64,000 nucleotides of DNA from Heloderma charlesbogerti. Its lineage: Eukaryota; Chordata; Lepidosauria; Squamata; Helodermatidae. Each line of letters starts with the position of its first letter. The stretch's first letter is position 1. This document shows positions 24,001 to 39,000 of this stretch, piece after piece. The translations under genes were made by a program, and so were the position numbers. The stretch lies in NCBI GenBank assembly GCA_026122225.1, contig JANEZZ010001470.1, positions 744,001 through 808,000 of the forward strand. Reading direction: 5' to 3'. The notes under the pieces were generated by a model. That model was not told the origin of the DNA and made no database searches. It was given only the letters and a program-made list of their open reading frames with translations.

Positions 24001-27000
24001 CATCTCCAGATTCTAGGTGACAGGATACTGGAAGAAAATGACACACATTTAATTCACACTAGCAGTGGTCTTGCTTTTGAAAGATACTGCCATGCAATAC
24101 AGAATTTGAGCCCTGAGGTAGAACTGTTCTCACATCTTTAGGGCCATAGACAACTGAAAGATTACTAGGACTGAACAGATGGAAGATATAAATGTCCAGT
24201 CCTTTTTTGTCACTGGCTACTTTGTCCTCCTTATGTGTCCTCAAAGCAACTGTATGTGAAGAGACAATTTGTTCCCAACTTTTAGTACTAAAAGCATATT
24301 AATGTCATCAATGGCTGATTAGTGTTAGTGGTTTGGCTATCTGCGTGACAACACCCCCCTCCCCCAATCCTGCACTTAATAAAAGGTTTAAACATGAACA
24401 AAAGAGCTTTGAACAGTATCTCAAAATGAGCCCTTTGACCTAATGTAACTTGCTTTTAGAGGTTCTGTAACAAAGAGCCCTGTGGCACATTAAACCATTT
24501 TATTGTGGTATAAGCATTCATTGATTAGACCCCAACCTTTTACATGCATGAAGCATTAATCTCAGCTGGCAGATCGTGCGTGTGTGTGTGTGTATATGCA
24601 CATGTGCATACACAAACACGCACTATAGAGGAATAAATTGTTAACAGTGGGGGGTGGGGGAGGCAAAGAAACATAGTAGGTCTATGACATTTCTATATGA
24701 AAGCCAATATATCACTAAGAATACATATACTGGTCAGAAAAATGAAATGAATTGTTTTGAAATGCTGCAATTATTTTTGCTCTGCATTATTGTGATGATG
24801 TACTGTTGACCTCCTTGATATATTGTTATTCTTGTTATATATTGCTGCTTTAATAGTGCTCATATCCGAATTCTCCTAAACTGCTTTAAATGTATTTTTG
24901 TGGAAAGATGGTTTACAAATAAATAGTTTGTTTTGCACCCATCATGCATGAATTGTCTATATGCCTAGTAACAACCGACTCAAAATGTTCCTTATACACT
25001 GAACATTTCTTCAAGATTTCTTCTTGGTGCTGTACCTTATATTCCTTTTTCCACGCTTCAAAAAGTTCCAAGAAGATGCTGCCCTCTTCAATTGCCTTGG
25101 GATCTATTCGGTGAGCTTTGGCAAAAGATAATATGGTTTTCAAGGACCGCTCAGTTTCACTTGCTGCCCAGAGACCTCTGCTTGTGGTTGGCAAACGGTC
25201 ATCAACAAGGCCTTCCTCATCTTCTATCATTTCTTCAAAGATTGCCATCTGGCCTTTTACACTTCAATAATATAAAAGTATTAAGAGTTTTCACTATATG
25301 TGAAGACAGTATGCATGTTAGTAAAACTAAAGATTCTAGGCAAAACAAATCATTTTCTATACAGCATTTTTAAAAGAGGTGTTACATGCACATGAAAATG
25401 CATGTAGTGACTATTTTAACAAAACAACTAATACGAATCCTCCTTGAAAGAAGACAGTGACAGAGGGCACTGAGCTACATACACAATAGTGGAGGGAAAG
25501 CAGCTCTAAAAGAGAAGGAACCTTGTTTCAGTGCCAGTAAAGATACAGAAGGTAAACACACCTGTAGGGAATTTCATCAGCAAAAACTGCTTTCAGGTGT
25601 AAGAGAAAAAGTTTCCTTTTATCACAAGTGCAAAAAACAGGCAGGGGGAGAAAAGAAGCACTTACGTATGGGAGAAGAGTTTTGACTCATATTCTGTAAA
25701 CAATTCATCAGCCTTACAGAAGACACAGCTGGAATACAAGATGTTACAAGGAGAACGTAAATAAACAAATTCCTGAAGTCTGGAAAAAGGTTTCTTCCAA
25801 TCAATTAAAGATTAAGACACAAACACCATTTAGATGATTAAGAAGAATTTTAGTAAGAGAAATATATGTAGTTTTAAAAAATAACCTAATAGGATTATAT
25901 ATACATTATTTCTTTACTCCAGTTATAGGGTGTGTGCCTTGATATTAGGAGAAATGTTAACAGGAATCCCAGTGATGGAGGCGTAAGAGATTTTGCCCCT
26001 GAAGTATCTTTTTATACCTACTTGTTTAGTGGCAATCTTACAGGCCGAAGATGGCAGATAGTGGCAGCCTCAATGACCTTCTTGGAAGGGGGGCCTTCCA
26101 GATGTTTTACAGCATCTCTCACAAGTTTCTGGAATTTCTTCACTTCTTCCATTTGAGTTGTGAGCAGGTACTGAAGGCCTCTACAGTCACGAAATCTTAA
26201 CAAAAAAGATAATAATCTAATTGAAAAGGCTTAAAACTTCATTTTGGAATCCCTGTATTGCCTTAGGGCTCTTGAAATGGATAGGGCTTGGTCTGTCTGA
26301 GCAGCATGAGGATTTAGGCCTTATTATGAAAGTTTAGAGGTGGACAAATCAGAACTAAGTAACAGCTTGCATACTATTCCCACTCATCATTTTTGACAGA
26401 ATGCAGAGCCGTCTCTGTGAGTAGCTCAAAGCCAGTGAGCTAATGCATTTATACATGGCAAATGCAGTTCTCTGAAAAGTATGCACAACATACATTTATG
26501 TAACAAGCCTACATCCACAAAGGGAGACTACTTTGCTAGTGACCACTCCAATTGATACTTAAAAAAACCCAAAACCCTTTCTATTTATTATTGGAAAACT
26601 GTACTTTGAGAGTGAAATGTTGTAAAGTGAGAAATTGTTAAGCCACCACTCCAGAACTAAATCCCTGCAAAACTGATGAATGAAGCCAAGGTCTATTATC
26701 TCAAAAACAAGAAACCACCACCACCGCCCCCCACCCCCATGCAGTTCTGATAGACAAAATATAATTTTGTTCTTGTGATGGAAGAAACTAAAATATTACA
26801 AATGGAGACAGCTAAAACACTTAAATGAATGTACTGGGAAGCAGAAGACTTGTTCTTTTAAAAGGTTTTATATTTAGGCTCTCCTGTCTGAAGTACTTTT
26901 AAAAATTAATTGCAGTCCAGAAACCATCAGTGCCCAGCAGATAGCTATACATGCTGGAGCAAACTAAGTAGACATGAGAGGACCAACCCATACTAAACAA

Positions 27001-30000
27001 CCTTATTTTGTAGTTCCTGTCTTACTTGTCTGCCATGGAGAGTTTATTTGTTTGCTGTTTGTAGTTGCTTGTTAGATCATTTTGCACCCGTTGAACAAGC
27101 TCCTCATCAATGGCATATTGTATTGCTGACTGGATTACATCCAACCACCAAGGTGAATTGGAGCGTATCTAGGTGCAGAAGAGAAAGTGTGTCCATAAAT
27201 AAACGTGCTATAATTCTTGTTTTTCTGGACCATATTTTGTCATATCGGGTTAGAAGTAAACCCTTCAGAAAACAGCTGGGAAGTCAAGCCATGGCTGGGA
27301 ACACACACTTCCTGGCAGGTAAACACAGGACTCGCATATTTCCCCTACGTAAATCTCAACACATTCCAGATATCTTAGGGCAGTGCGAAATGCATTTTTA
27401 GATATATTAAATACAACTAAGCAATTTTTGCTGGAGAAAGAATACTTCAGAAATCTTTTTTTTTAATTGAGTAAATGTTTTCTTCTTTATTCACAGTTTG
27501 GTTATATGAAATTCTTTTAAACAATAGAGGAAACTAATGGTTAAATTAACAATGAAAAAAATGAGGACTATTTGGAACTTTGAAGAAGCACAGTTAGGTA
27601 GGAAACTTATTTACTGATATGTGTATACTTCACCTTTTTCTTCCTGTGCCACACTTCTTATTAGGCTTAAAATGGAGAGCACAGCTGGAGCACAGCTTTT
27701 TATTAAAGAGAAACAGGGCATCTGCAAGGGCAATGCCATTTGTATAAGCCACTGGTTCAGCAACTTTTCAAGAGACTAATGCCTATGTGGTTCGAGTCAT
27801 ACAGTAGTTTTATCTATCACCATTCCCAGTGCTGCACAGTGCTCCTTCCAGCACGGAGTAGTAGACAAAGTCAGACTTGACCCAGGAGGCATAGGTTCAG
27901 ATCCCTCCTTGGCCATGAAGCTAACTGAGTGACCTTGGGCCAGTCATGCTCTCTTATGTTCATGTCAACCTTGGGCTACGATGGGATGATCTCCATGCAC
28001 GGTGCTCTGAGCTCCTTGCAGGAGTGGGATATAAATATGATAAAGAAACATTTATTTATTTAGACAATTCTAAATAACTGTAAAGTTTCCTTACAGTTAT
28101 TTAGGGCACAATCCTATGCAGATAGTCGCCAGCCTCCGAACTCGGAGGCTGACGACTATCCAATTACAAGGCGGCCAGAGCAAGGAGGCGATCATCACCT
28201 CCGTGCTCTGGCTGCCCTGCATTTTTGTTTAGACAGGTGATTTTGCCTGTCTAGCCAGGGAGCTTCGGAGCGGGAGGGAGGCTGTATGGCACACAGGAAG
28301 TTGCATAATGCAGCTTCTGCGGTCTCCTCCCCTCTCCCGGGACCGCCCCTTTCCCCCCATCTCCACGCTCCGTTTCTGAGCACGGACACATCACCAGTGC
28401 AGAGAGAATCATCCCAGCTACGAGGGGGCAGGAGGTGGGGTGGGGAGTGCTAGTTCTGACTTTGGAGCCCAGAAACCAAAAAATCCTATGTCCCCTAGAT
28501 GCTGGCTGGAGGACATATAGGATTGCTGCCTCCTTTATTTATTCATTCAATCAAAACTGCCTTTCTGGTTATAACTGTCGTCCCAAGGCAGTGTATAACA
28601 TTTCACAAAGAACATAATCATAAATTATAACCATCCAATCAAAGCCGCAGTACACAAACTGCAAAGCTATTAATTAATCCTAGCAATGAGTAAAAACTGA
28701 ACTGAAATAAGGGATTGGAATGCTAAAGTAGGAAGTCAAGAAATAATCGGGATAACAGGCAAGCATGGCCTTGGTGTACAAAATGAAGCAGGACAAAGGC
28801 TAATAGAGTTTTGCCAAGAGAACTCGCTGATCATAGCAAACACACTTTTCCAACAGCACAAGAGGCGACTCTATACATGGACATCACCAGATGGTCAATA
28901 TTGAAATCAGATTGATTATGTACTTTGCAGCCAAAGATGAAGAAGCTCCATACAGTCAGTAAAAACAAGACCTGGAACTGACTGTGATTCAGATCATGAG
29001 CTGCTTCTTGCAAAATTTCGGCTTAAATTGAAGAACGTAGGGAAAACCGCTAAACCATTCAGGTATGACCTAAATCATATCCCTTATGAATGTACAGTGG
29101 AGGGGATGAATAGATTTCAGGGATTAGACCTGATAGACAGAGTGCCTGAGGAACTATGGACGGAGGTCCGTAACATTGTTCAGGAGGCTGCAACGAAATT
29201 CATCCCAAAGAAACAGAAAGGCAAGAAAGCAAAGTGGCTATCTGATGAGGCTTTACAAGTAGCTGAGGAAAGAAGGGAAGCAAAAAGCAAGGGAGAAAGG
29301 GGAAAATATATCCAACTGAATGCAGACTTCCAGAGAATAGCAAGGAGAGACAAGAAGGCCTTCTTAAATGAACAATGCAAAGAAATCGAGGAAAACAATA
29401 GAATGGGAAAGACTAGAGATCTTTTCAAGAAAATTGGAGATCTCAAGGGAATGTTTTGTGCAAAGATGGGCATGATAAAGGACAAAGAAGGCAGGGACCT
29501 AACAGAAGCAGATCAGATTAAGAAGAGGTGGAAAGAATACACAGAAGAACTATACAGGAAAGATCTGAATGTCCCTGATAGCCATGATAGTGCGCTCACT
29601 GAACTTGAGCCGGACATCCTAGAGAGTGAAGTCAAGTGGGCCTTAGGAAGCATTCCTAACAACAAAGCTAGCGGAGACGACAGTCTTCCAGCTGAGCTAT
29701 TTAAAATCCTAAAAGATGATGCTGTTAAAGTGCTGCATTCAATATGCCAACAAATTTGGAACACTCACAGTGGCCACAAGACTTGAAAAGGTCAGTTTAC
29801 ATTCCAATTCCAAAGAAGGGCAATGCCAAAGAGTGTTCAAACTACCGTACAATTGCGCTCATTTCACATGCCAGCAAGGTGATGCTCAAAATCCTACAAG
29901 CTAGGCTTCACCAGTATGCGAACCGAGAACTACCAGAAGTACAAGCGGGGTTTCGAAGAGGCAGAGGAACTAGAGATCAAATCGCCAACATTCGCTGGAT

Positions 30001-33000
30001 CATGGAGAAAGCAAGAGAATTCCCGAAAAACGTCTATTTCTGCTTCATTGACTACGCTAAAGCCTTTGATTGTGTGGATCACAACAAACTCTGGCAAATT
30101 CTGAAAGAGGTGGGGGTACCAGACCACCTTACCTGTCTCCTGAGAAACCTGTACGAGGGACAAGAAGCAACAGTAAGAACCGGACATGGAACAACCGATT
30201 GGTTCAAAATTGGGAAAGGAATATGACAAGGCTTTATATTGTTGCTCTGCTTATTTAATTCATATGCAGAGTACATCATGAGAAACGCCGGGTTGGGTGA
30301 ATCACAGGTCGGAATTAAGATTGCCGGGAGAATTATCAACAACCTCAGATACGCAGACGATACCACCCTAATGGCAGAAAGCGAAGAGGATCTAAAGAGA
30401 CTCTTGTTGAGGATGAAAGTGGAGAGTGCAAAAGCTGGTTTGAAACTCAACATTAAAAAAACTAAGATCGTGGCATCTGGCCCCATCACTTCCTGATATA
30501 TAGAAGGGGAAGAAATGAAGCAGTGACAGATTTTATTTTCTTGGGCTCCAAGATCACCGCAGATGGTAACTGTAGCCATGAAATTAAAAGACGTTTGCTC
30601 CTTGGGAAGAAAGCTATGGCAAGCCTAGACAGCATAGTAAGAAGCAGAGACACCACCTTGCCGACAAAGGTTCATATAATCAAAGCTATGGTTTTCCCAG
30701 TAGCAACGTATGGCTGTGAGAGCTGGACTATAAGGAAGGCTGAGTGCCGAAGAATTGATGCCTTCGAACTGTGGTGCTGGAGAAGACTCTTATGAGTGCC
30801 CTGGACTGCAAGGAGGTCAAATCAGTCCATCCTAAAGGAAATCATCCCTGACTGCTCATTGGAAGGACAGATACTGAAGCTGAAGCTCAAATATTTTGGC
30901 CACCTAATGTGAAGAGAAAACTTCCTGGAAAAGACCCTGATGCTGGGAAAGATTGAAGGCAAAAGGAGAAGGGGACGGCAGAGGATGAGATGGCTAGATA
31001 GCATCACCGATGCAATGAAGATGAACCTGAGCACACTCCGGGAGAGAGCGGAGGACAGGAAGGCCTGGCGTGCTATGGTCCATGGTGTCACGAAGAGTTG
31101 GATACGACTTAACGACTGAACAACAACAACAAACATGTATTTAATGTTTTCTTTAAAATTGCCGAGGATGTGGCTGCATGCATTTCCTGAGGAAAAGACT
31201 TCCCACAGGTGCAGGGCCACCACTGAAAAGGCACTGTCCGTGGTAGCCATCAAACCAACACCTCTTTCTGACTGGCTAGAGAGTAGGGGCCTTAGTAGCT
31301 GATTGCAAGGCCTAGGCAGGCTATTATGAGTATAGGCCCTTCAAACAATCTGGTCCCAAACCACTTAGGGCTTTAAAAATAAAGACCAGCACTTTAAATT
31401 GGACCCAGAAACAAACAGGAAGCCAATGAAACTGGTACTGTATTAGTGTAATACTTTACAAACATTTAACCCCTACTAGTGTTCTTGCTGGCACATTCTT
31501 TACCAAGTGAAGTTTTTAAACTGTCTTTAAAGGCAACCCCACGTAGAGAACATTACAGTAATCCAGGCTGGATATAACCAGACCATGTGTCACTATGGTG
31601 AGGTCCTCTTTCTCTAGATAGTGCTGCAGCTGGCAAGCCATTTGAAGTTGATAAAAGGCACTCCTGGCTTCTGATGTCATGTGCGGCTCCACTGGAACCA
31701 TCAAGTACAGAAGCACTTCAAAACTGTATACCTGACACTTCAGGGGGAGTGCAACCCCATCTAAGTCAGGGTTGCACATGTCTGTCTAGATTGGCAGATT
31801 CCCCAGCTCAGGACTTCCATCTCGTCAGGATTAAGTTTCAACTTCTTTGCCCCCATCCATCCCAAAACTGTGTCCAGATACCTGTTCGCAATTTCTAATG
31901 CTTCCCTGGGATTAGAACAGGGGTCCCCAATGTGCCACCCAATGGTGCCCCCCAAAGGGGTCCTCAATGGGGTGCCCAAGGGCACCCAATTATTTTTAGT
32001 TTTTTTCTGTGTGTGTGTTTTTTAATATATAAATAGATTTGTATAGCATGCAAACAACTTTCTAGCAATTATACATAGGCTTCAACAAAAGCAAACTAAA
32101 TATCCAAATAAGCATCCATTTGAAAGTGGCATCTATATGCCACCCATTCAAATATTGAAAGCGTTGTGGTCCTCAATTCACTGCATTACAGGAGGTGAGT
32201 ATTTATCCTTCCAATGGTATAGTATCAATCTTTCAACTGTCAAAAGGGCGTAGAGATTCCATTTACACTGACCATGCGTTAATTTCCATGATGCAGGTAC
32301 ATAATTTAAAAGAGCATGTACATCAGTGAAGATTAAAGACTGTTTCAGTATAAAATTTATAAGTGTAATAACCTTCCCTTCAAAAGAAGCAACTAGTGGA
32401 CACTGTCAAAACATATGTTTAAAAGAAGCATTAGCTGTATTGTACTGCCAACAATTAGCCGAATTACATAATCCCTTATTAAAGCAATGTTCTGATGTCC
32501 CGTAGACATGAAACAGAAGTTTTTGCTGAATAAGACACAGTCTAAGATCCATAGAAATGACCAGTAGACGCCAAAGCAGTGATCCACTGATTAGGCATTT
32601 TGTGGTGGTGCCCACAGCACTTTCTGAAATTCTAAAATGTGCCCACAGGTCCAAAGAGGTTGGGGACCCCTGGATTAAGTGGATGGAAACAAAAACACAG
32701 AGCTATGTGTCATCTGCATACTTATGACATGGCAGCCCAAACCATTTATATACCAGCAGTTTCATAGACAGAACCTTGAGGCACCCCAAAGGCCAAAAGA
32801 TGAAACAGACATCCCCCAGCAAAATCTTTTGAACCTGTCCCTCCAGAAAGTATCAGACCCAGTGTAATACCATGCCTCCAAGTTCCATCCCAAAGAGACA
32901 ATCCTGAAAGATACAGTGGTCAATGATATCAAAGCCACTGAGAGGTACAGGGGAACCAACAAGGATGTGCTCCCCACATCCATTCCCCTGCATAAATAAC

Positions 33001-36000
33001 TGACCAGGGCGACCAAGACAATTTCCTTCCTGAACCTAGGCCAAAAACCAGATTGGACAAATCTAATCAACGTTCTTCAGCACTTCCTGGAGTTGGCAAG
33101 ATACCACTCACTCTGGGACTTTGCTCAAAAATGGTAAGATTGGAATTGGGTGATAATTTTCCAAAACCAACAGAACTTGGTTTACTTAGCAGTGATTTTA
33201 CCACTGCCTCCTTCAGTGGAATGACAATGCTCCTTAAGAAATTGTTTAACACTTCCATAGTCTATATTGACACACCTGCACTGGTAGATTTTACCATCAA
33301 GGAGAGACATCGATCCAAAGGGCAAGTGGTAGGCCTCAACCCTCCAAACACCTTGTCAACAACCTCAGGCTGCACAAGCTGAAAAGAATCCTTAACAGGA
33401 CCAGAGAGTGTTCTAGCTGCATTGATTCTGTCAAAACCATGACAACCAAGTTGGAGCGCATACCAGTGATTTTATCAACAAAATGCATTATGAATTGGTC
33501 ACACTGAGTCTTTGAGGTTGCAAAGGTTGATCTACAGAGCCTGTACTAAGCAGACCCCCTAACCACTTGAAAAAGCTCAGCTGGCTTGTGCAGAGAAGTC
33601 AACTTTCTTCACCATCACTGCTACCACAGAGTAAACCCTGAAATAGGCTCCAGCCTGTGTTTGGTCATATTTGAATTACTACGTGCACGCCAGTTCAGCT
33701 CCTCAGAATATCGATGAACTGGATTGACTTTACGGCTTAGCAAGGACATTCAGGATTGATTACATCAGTGCTCCTGCCTAATCATCTCCTGATTCCAGAA
33801 GTCAACTAGGACTTTGGCACGATGGCTGGCCATATCTGCATGAAAATCCTCCAGGGACGTTGGGAAACTCTCAGGATCCATCAATCTCGGGGGGTGGATC
33901 AAATATGACCCTCCACCCCTGAAGAAATTAGAGGCAGCATACAGTCCAAACATAATCAGCTCACTGTCATGGACAGATCAAGTCATTTTTGGCTTCTCTA
34001 CCCAGAGAATGCCATCTCCCATGAAGTCCAATGTGTGTCGTGCCACATGTATTGGGCCAGACATAATTTGAGACAGGTCCACAGTTGCTAGGAAATCCTG
34101 AACTATGCCAAACAAGGTGGCCTCATCATGAATGTTGAAGTCCCCCAAGACTTTAAGCCTTGGGGGTCCTCAACCTACATTCACAAGACCACCTCCACCA
34201 ACTCAGGCAGCAAGACTGCTAGGCAGCAGGGTGGTCAGTACACCAATAGAATCCCAATCTTATCTCTATTCCCCAACACCAGATACAGACACTATAAACT
34301 AGTCAACTGCTGAAGGGTGTATCTGCCCATGGTATAGAATCCCTATGAACTATAGCAGGGGCAGACAACATGGCACCCTCCAGATGTTTTGGACTACAAC
34401 TCAAGCCAGCATGGTCAATGGTAGGGGGTTATGGGGCTTGAGGTCCAAAACATCTGGAGGGTGTCAGGTTGGTTACCCCGGACTATAGTAACTCCACATC
34501 CCTGGGCCTCAAGTCAAGGTTGGTACTGCACCACATGCCATGGAAGACACATCTGGTAGATATTTACTCTTGTCCTTTCATACAGCCAGGTCTCTGTTAT
34601 ACATACCAGGTTGACACAAATGGGTACCACCTTCAATTTTGCTGACCTGGCATTGAATAAAAGAACCTTAAGCTTGGTGAATCTGCAGAAAGGCTACCAG
34701 CATTATCAGGGCAAAGGGATGGATCAGAAGGGGAGATGGCACAAAGATGTCGAATTTGCCATCCTGTCACCCATTGTAACTGATGTGCACTGTCATTTTT
34801 TTGTTTGCTACATTTATATCTTGCCATTTCCTCCAAGGAGCCCAAGGGAGCATCCATGATCCTCCTCTCCGTTTTATCCCCACAGCAACCCTGTGAGGTA
34901 GGTTAGGTTGAGAGTCAGTGAATGGCCCAAAGTCACCCAGTTAGCTTCATGGCTTAGTGGAGACTTGAACCCAGGTCTCCCCAGTCCTCTAACTCCCCAG
35001 TGGCTAGGGTCCAACACTCTAACCACTACACCGCACTCTCTCCCTATAACTACTGGTATGGTGGCCCCTTCTCTCCCTTAGCTCCTCACAAACACCCCTG
35101 CTCCTCCTGTACTGGACTTTAAAATTTCCCATACTTAATAGCAAGGAAATGTTAGATCCTCAGTCCAGCTATAATCCAATCAGTTATCAATCTGCAAAAC
35201 AATACAGTAGTTTGTCAGTCAAATTAGCAACAGTCCACAACCATACAAGCTATCTAGATATTTAACTGAACAGTCCCAATCACCCCCAGCATTCACAACT
35301 CTCAACAATCCACCACAGTACCAATTCAAAAATATTTGGCCACTTGTTTGATCCCTCAGTAACAGCCCAAAGGAATGACTCCTAGGGGACCACCTTCTGC
35401 AAAGACAAATAATCAAGTTTTCTTAATAATTATGGACAAAGAAAGGCAAATATTTTAATGAGAAACTCTAGAGGAACAATACATTGAATGCCAGTTTTCT
35501 AATAGATTCTGAAGATGATACTGCATCAGAAACAAGTCAAAAAACTGCAAAAAACTACATGTATAAAATTAGAAGGCATGTCAAGTATTTTAGTAGAATC
35601 CTACCTTTCTCTGGAGTTCGTGGATTGTCTGTACAACTGGTTGCAAAGCCTGGTGGGCTTCAGCAACTTCTGCGTTCGATTTACTCATATAATGTTGACG
35701 GAGCTGCTCACACTGTATTTAAAATGACAAATGAATTAGTCATTTGTTCTTAACGAAAAACCTTCAAAGCACTGAAATCCCAACAACATAGTTACTACAG
35801 ATCTATTATTAACTGTGATAGTGGCCTGATTTGAACAATCATTCCAGACTGCATAAAGCATGGCTTATGAAGCAGTGAACAAACAGCAGGGGCAAGCACC
35901 TGGTACCCGCCCCCCCCCACCCCAGCACACATGCACACACCCACACACCATTGTGTGCCAGCTTCAGTATGAAGATCTTGATGTCTGATAAAAGTAAACT

Positions 36001-39000
36001 TGCCAGTTAGGTCCAAACTGGGGAAAACTGGCTTAATGTTGGTTAACAAACCAGGAAAATAAATGACAATCTCATCAAATAAATTGCCACAATACCAAGC
36101 TGGCATCATGTGTGAAAATATTTGTATTCTACAGCAAAACCTATATAAGGAATCCAGAGGCATTTATGGGCAACCTATATTAAGCAAGGCCAATAAACAG
36201 GGAATGTTTTCTTTGAAATGCATGTTTCTGTAAGGATCACCCTTATTTCTAGAACATAAATAAATTCAAACAGCTTCATTAACTATAGAAAGGATATTCA
36301 TACACACACTTGGAATATCCAAGCCTCATCAACAACAGGCAAATATTTACCAAAGGCATCTGCTCTGGACAATAACGAAAGATGAGTAAGTCCATAGCAC
36401 TTAGCTGGATATTTCCCTTCAGCTTATGCATTTTACCTCTGGGCAGAGATCCTCACACTCCTATGCGATGTCTAGCACACTACTGGCATATATTAAGTAT
36501 TAGTGGTTTTTAACAGCAGCGGCAAAATGACCAAGTATTGCCTCATGTAACCTGACAGATTATACAGGCAACTGTAATTGGTACTAAAAGCCAAAAAAAA
36601 AGGACAAGAATATGCCAAAGCTCAAAGCCCTACCTGTTCACTCTTCTCTATCAGCAGTCAACCTGTGAGAGAGCACCCTCACCTGAAGAAGCCAAGGACT
36701 GACCTCCCTGGTTTCTGCCTTGGATTCATTGCTCTTGCCTGAGAAGTGTGCTCCCATTGAGTTCCTTGTTATCCTTCTTAATTATGGTAATGTACACTGG
36801 AGCTATTGTTCTCAAGTCTCATTTTATGCTCCAGTTCTGCAATCTCTGTTTTCACAGCCAAGTTTACAGATGCCAAAATCCTGACTCAGCCAAACCTCAC
36901 TTAGGTCCTGATTCTACAATGACTGGCCCTGCCTTGACCTGCCCTGTCTCCTAAATTCAGCCCTTTAAACTTCTGACTGACTCAACAAACTTCATCCTAC
37001 ACCCACATAATCATTAATCTTAGTAGGAAGAGTTAACAGCCAAGTAAAATTCAGTGACTGAGAGGAAAAACAGTGTTAACTTTGTCCCTGAAAGAATAGC
37101 CTGAATGAGGCGACGAAGAAGCTACACACAGCTATCTCCATTAGGAAGCTATTTGCTTGTTCTTGCAGCTTGTTACTGATTGTTGTGACTATGAGAAAAC
37201 ACCATAGGCAAGGTTTGGGCAAGATGATGAGGCAGCTGATTTAGAAATAAGTATTTTCTTTACATCTGACTTTAGAATTCATGTTTTGTCAGATGCCCAG
37301 GACCTATCCTGTAACTGTAACAAATATTTTCCAAGTTAGTTATGCAGTAGATATTCTTTAACATACATTAAAGTGCATACAATGAACAATCACCTCTTCC
37401 TGAAGCCTGCCATCACGCAAAGTGGGCGATATCCCAGGATGCTTTGCTGCTAGAAGTTCCATCAGATTGTGCGTAGAATGAAGTCTCTGTTTGTCAATAC
37501 ATAAGGGAACACTATTATTAAGTTTAACATATTGTGACAATTATAAACAAGAAACAATTAACAGAATCTCCCTATCAAGGAAATATATGGAAACATTACA
37601 ACATGAAAAAAAAGAAATTTCTAACCATATTCCAAAGTTATGGCTTTAAGATTAGAAGTCAACACTATGAGCCCCACTAAGGTCAGAAGATAAAGTGGCA
37701 AAAGCACAGTAAATGACCTTTTAAGGTTTCAATATTAACAGAAAAAACAACCCGAAGAGGTGTCTGCCTATGGGAAGTAACAGTTTGTTCAGTCGTTCAG
37801 TCGTGTCCGACTCTTCATGACCCCATGGACCATAGCACGCCAGGCCTTCCTGTCCTGTGCTCTCTCCCGGAGCGTGCTCAAGTTCATATTCATTGCATCC
37901 GTGATGCTATCTAGCCATCTCATCCTCTGCTGTCCCCTTCTCTTTTTGCCTTCAGTCTTTCCCAGCACCAGGGTCTTTTCCAGAGAGTTTTCTCTTCGCA
38001 CTAGGTGGCCAAAATATTTGAGCTTCAGCTTCAGTATCTGTCCTTCCAAGGAGCACTCAGGGTTGATTTCCTTTAGGATTGACTGATTTGACCTCCTTGC
38101 AGTCCAGGGCACTCATAAGAGTCTTCTCCAGCACCACAGTTCGAAAGCATCAATTCTTCGGTGCTCAGCCTTCCTTAGAGTCCAGCTCTCACAGCCATAC
38201 GTTGCTACTGGGAAAACCATAGCTTTGATTAGACGGACCTTTGTTGGCAAGGTGATGTCTCTGCTTCTTACTATGCTGTCTAGGTTCGCCATAGCTTTCC
38301 TCCCAAGGAGCAAGAGTCTTTTAATTTCATGGCTACAGTCACCGTCTGCGGTGATCTTGGAGCCCAAGAAAATAAGATCTGTCACTGCTTCCATTTCTTC
38401 CCCATCCATATGCCAGGAAGTGATGGGGCCAGATGCCATGATCTTTGTTTTTTTAATGTTGAGTTTTAAACCAGCTTTTGCACTCTCCTCTTTCACCCTC
38501 AACAAGAGGCTCTTTAGATCCTCTTCGCTTTCTGCCATTAGGGTGGTATCATCTGCGTATCTGAGGTTGTTGATAATTCTCCCGGCAATCTTAATTCCAA
38601 CCTGTGATTCATCCAACCCAGCGTTTCTCATGATGTACTCTGCATATAAGTTAAATAAGCAGGGCGACAATATGCAGCCTTGCCGTACTCCTTTCCCAAT
38701 TTTGAACCAATCGGTTGTTCCATGTCTGGTTCTTACTGATGCTTCTTGACCCTCGTACAGGTTTCTCAGGAGACAGGTAGGGTGGTCTGGTACCCCCATC
38801 TCTTTCAGAATTTGCCAGAGTTTGTTGTGATCCACACAATCAAAGGCTTTAGCGTAGTCAATGAAGCAGAAATAGACGTTTTTCTGGAATCCTCTCGCTT
38901 TCTCCATGATCCAGCGAAAGTTGGCGATTTGATCTCTAGTTCCTCTGCCTCTTCGAAACCCAGCTTGTACTTCCGGTAGTTCTCAGTTCGCATACTGCTG

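Larger units (their letters stand above)
31160..34780 (-). mobile_element. L2-like LINE split by two younger elements
   Basis: Read on the minus strand from about 34,780: endonuclease block with [12 protein letters not shown] near 34,110-34,145, catalytic [10 protein letters not shown] near 32,700-32,730, [12 protein letters not shown] near 31,830, and [20 protein letters not shown] near 31,530-31,590, then a non-coding 3' part. These are in the right order for an L2/CR1-group LINE. It has many stops and frameshifts. A hAT element (31918-32672) and a small MITE (34352-34487) interrupt it. Confidence 0.8.

Noticed and set aside
29028..29786. 252-codon ORF as a host gene
   Set aside because: It is the Bov-B LINE polyprotein, followed by frameshifts and stops.
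34960..35045. tRNA gene on the minus strand
   Set aside because: A- and B-box-like motifs belong to a 250-bp MIR-like SINE with no cloverleaf.
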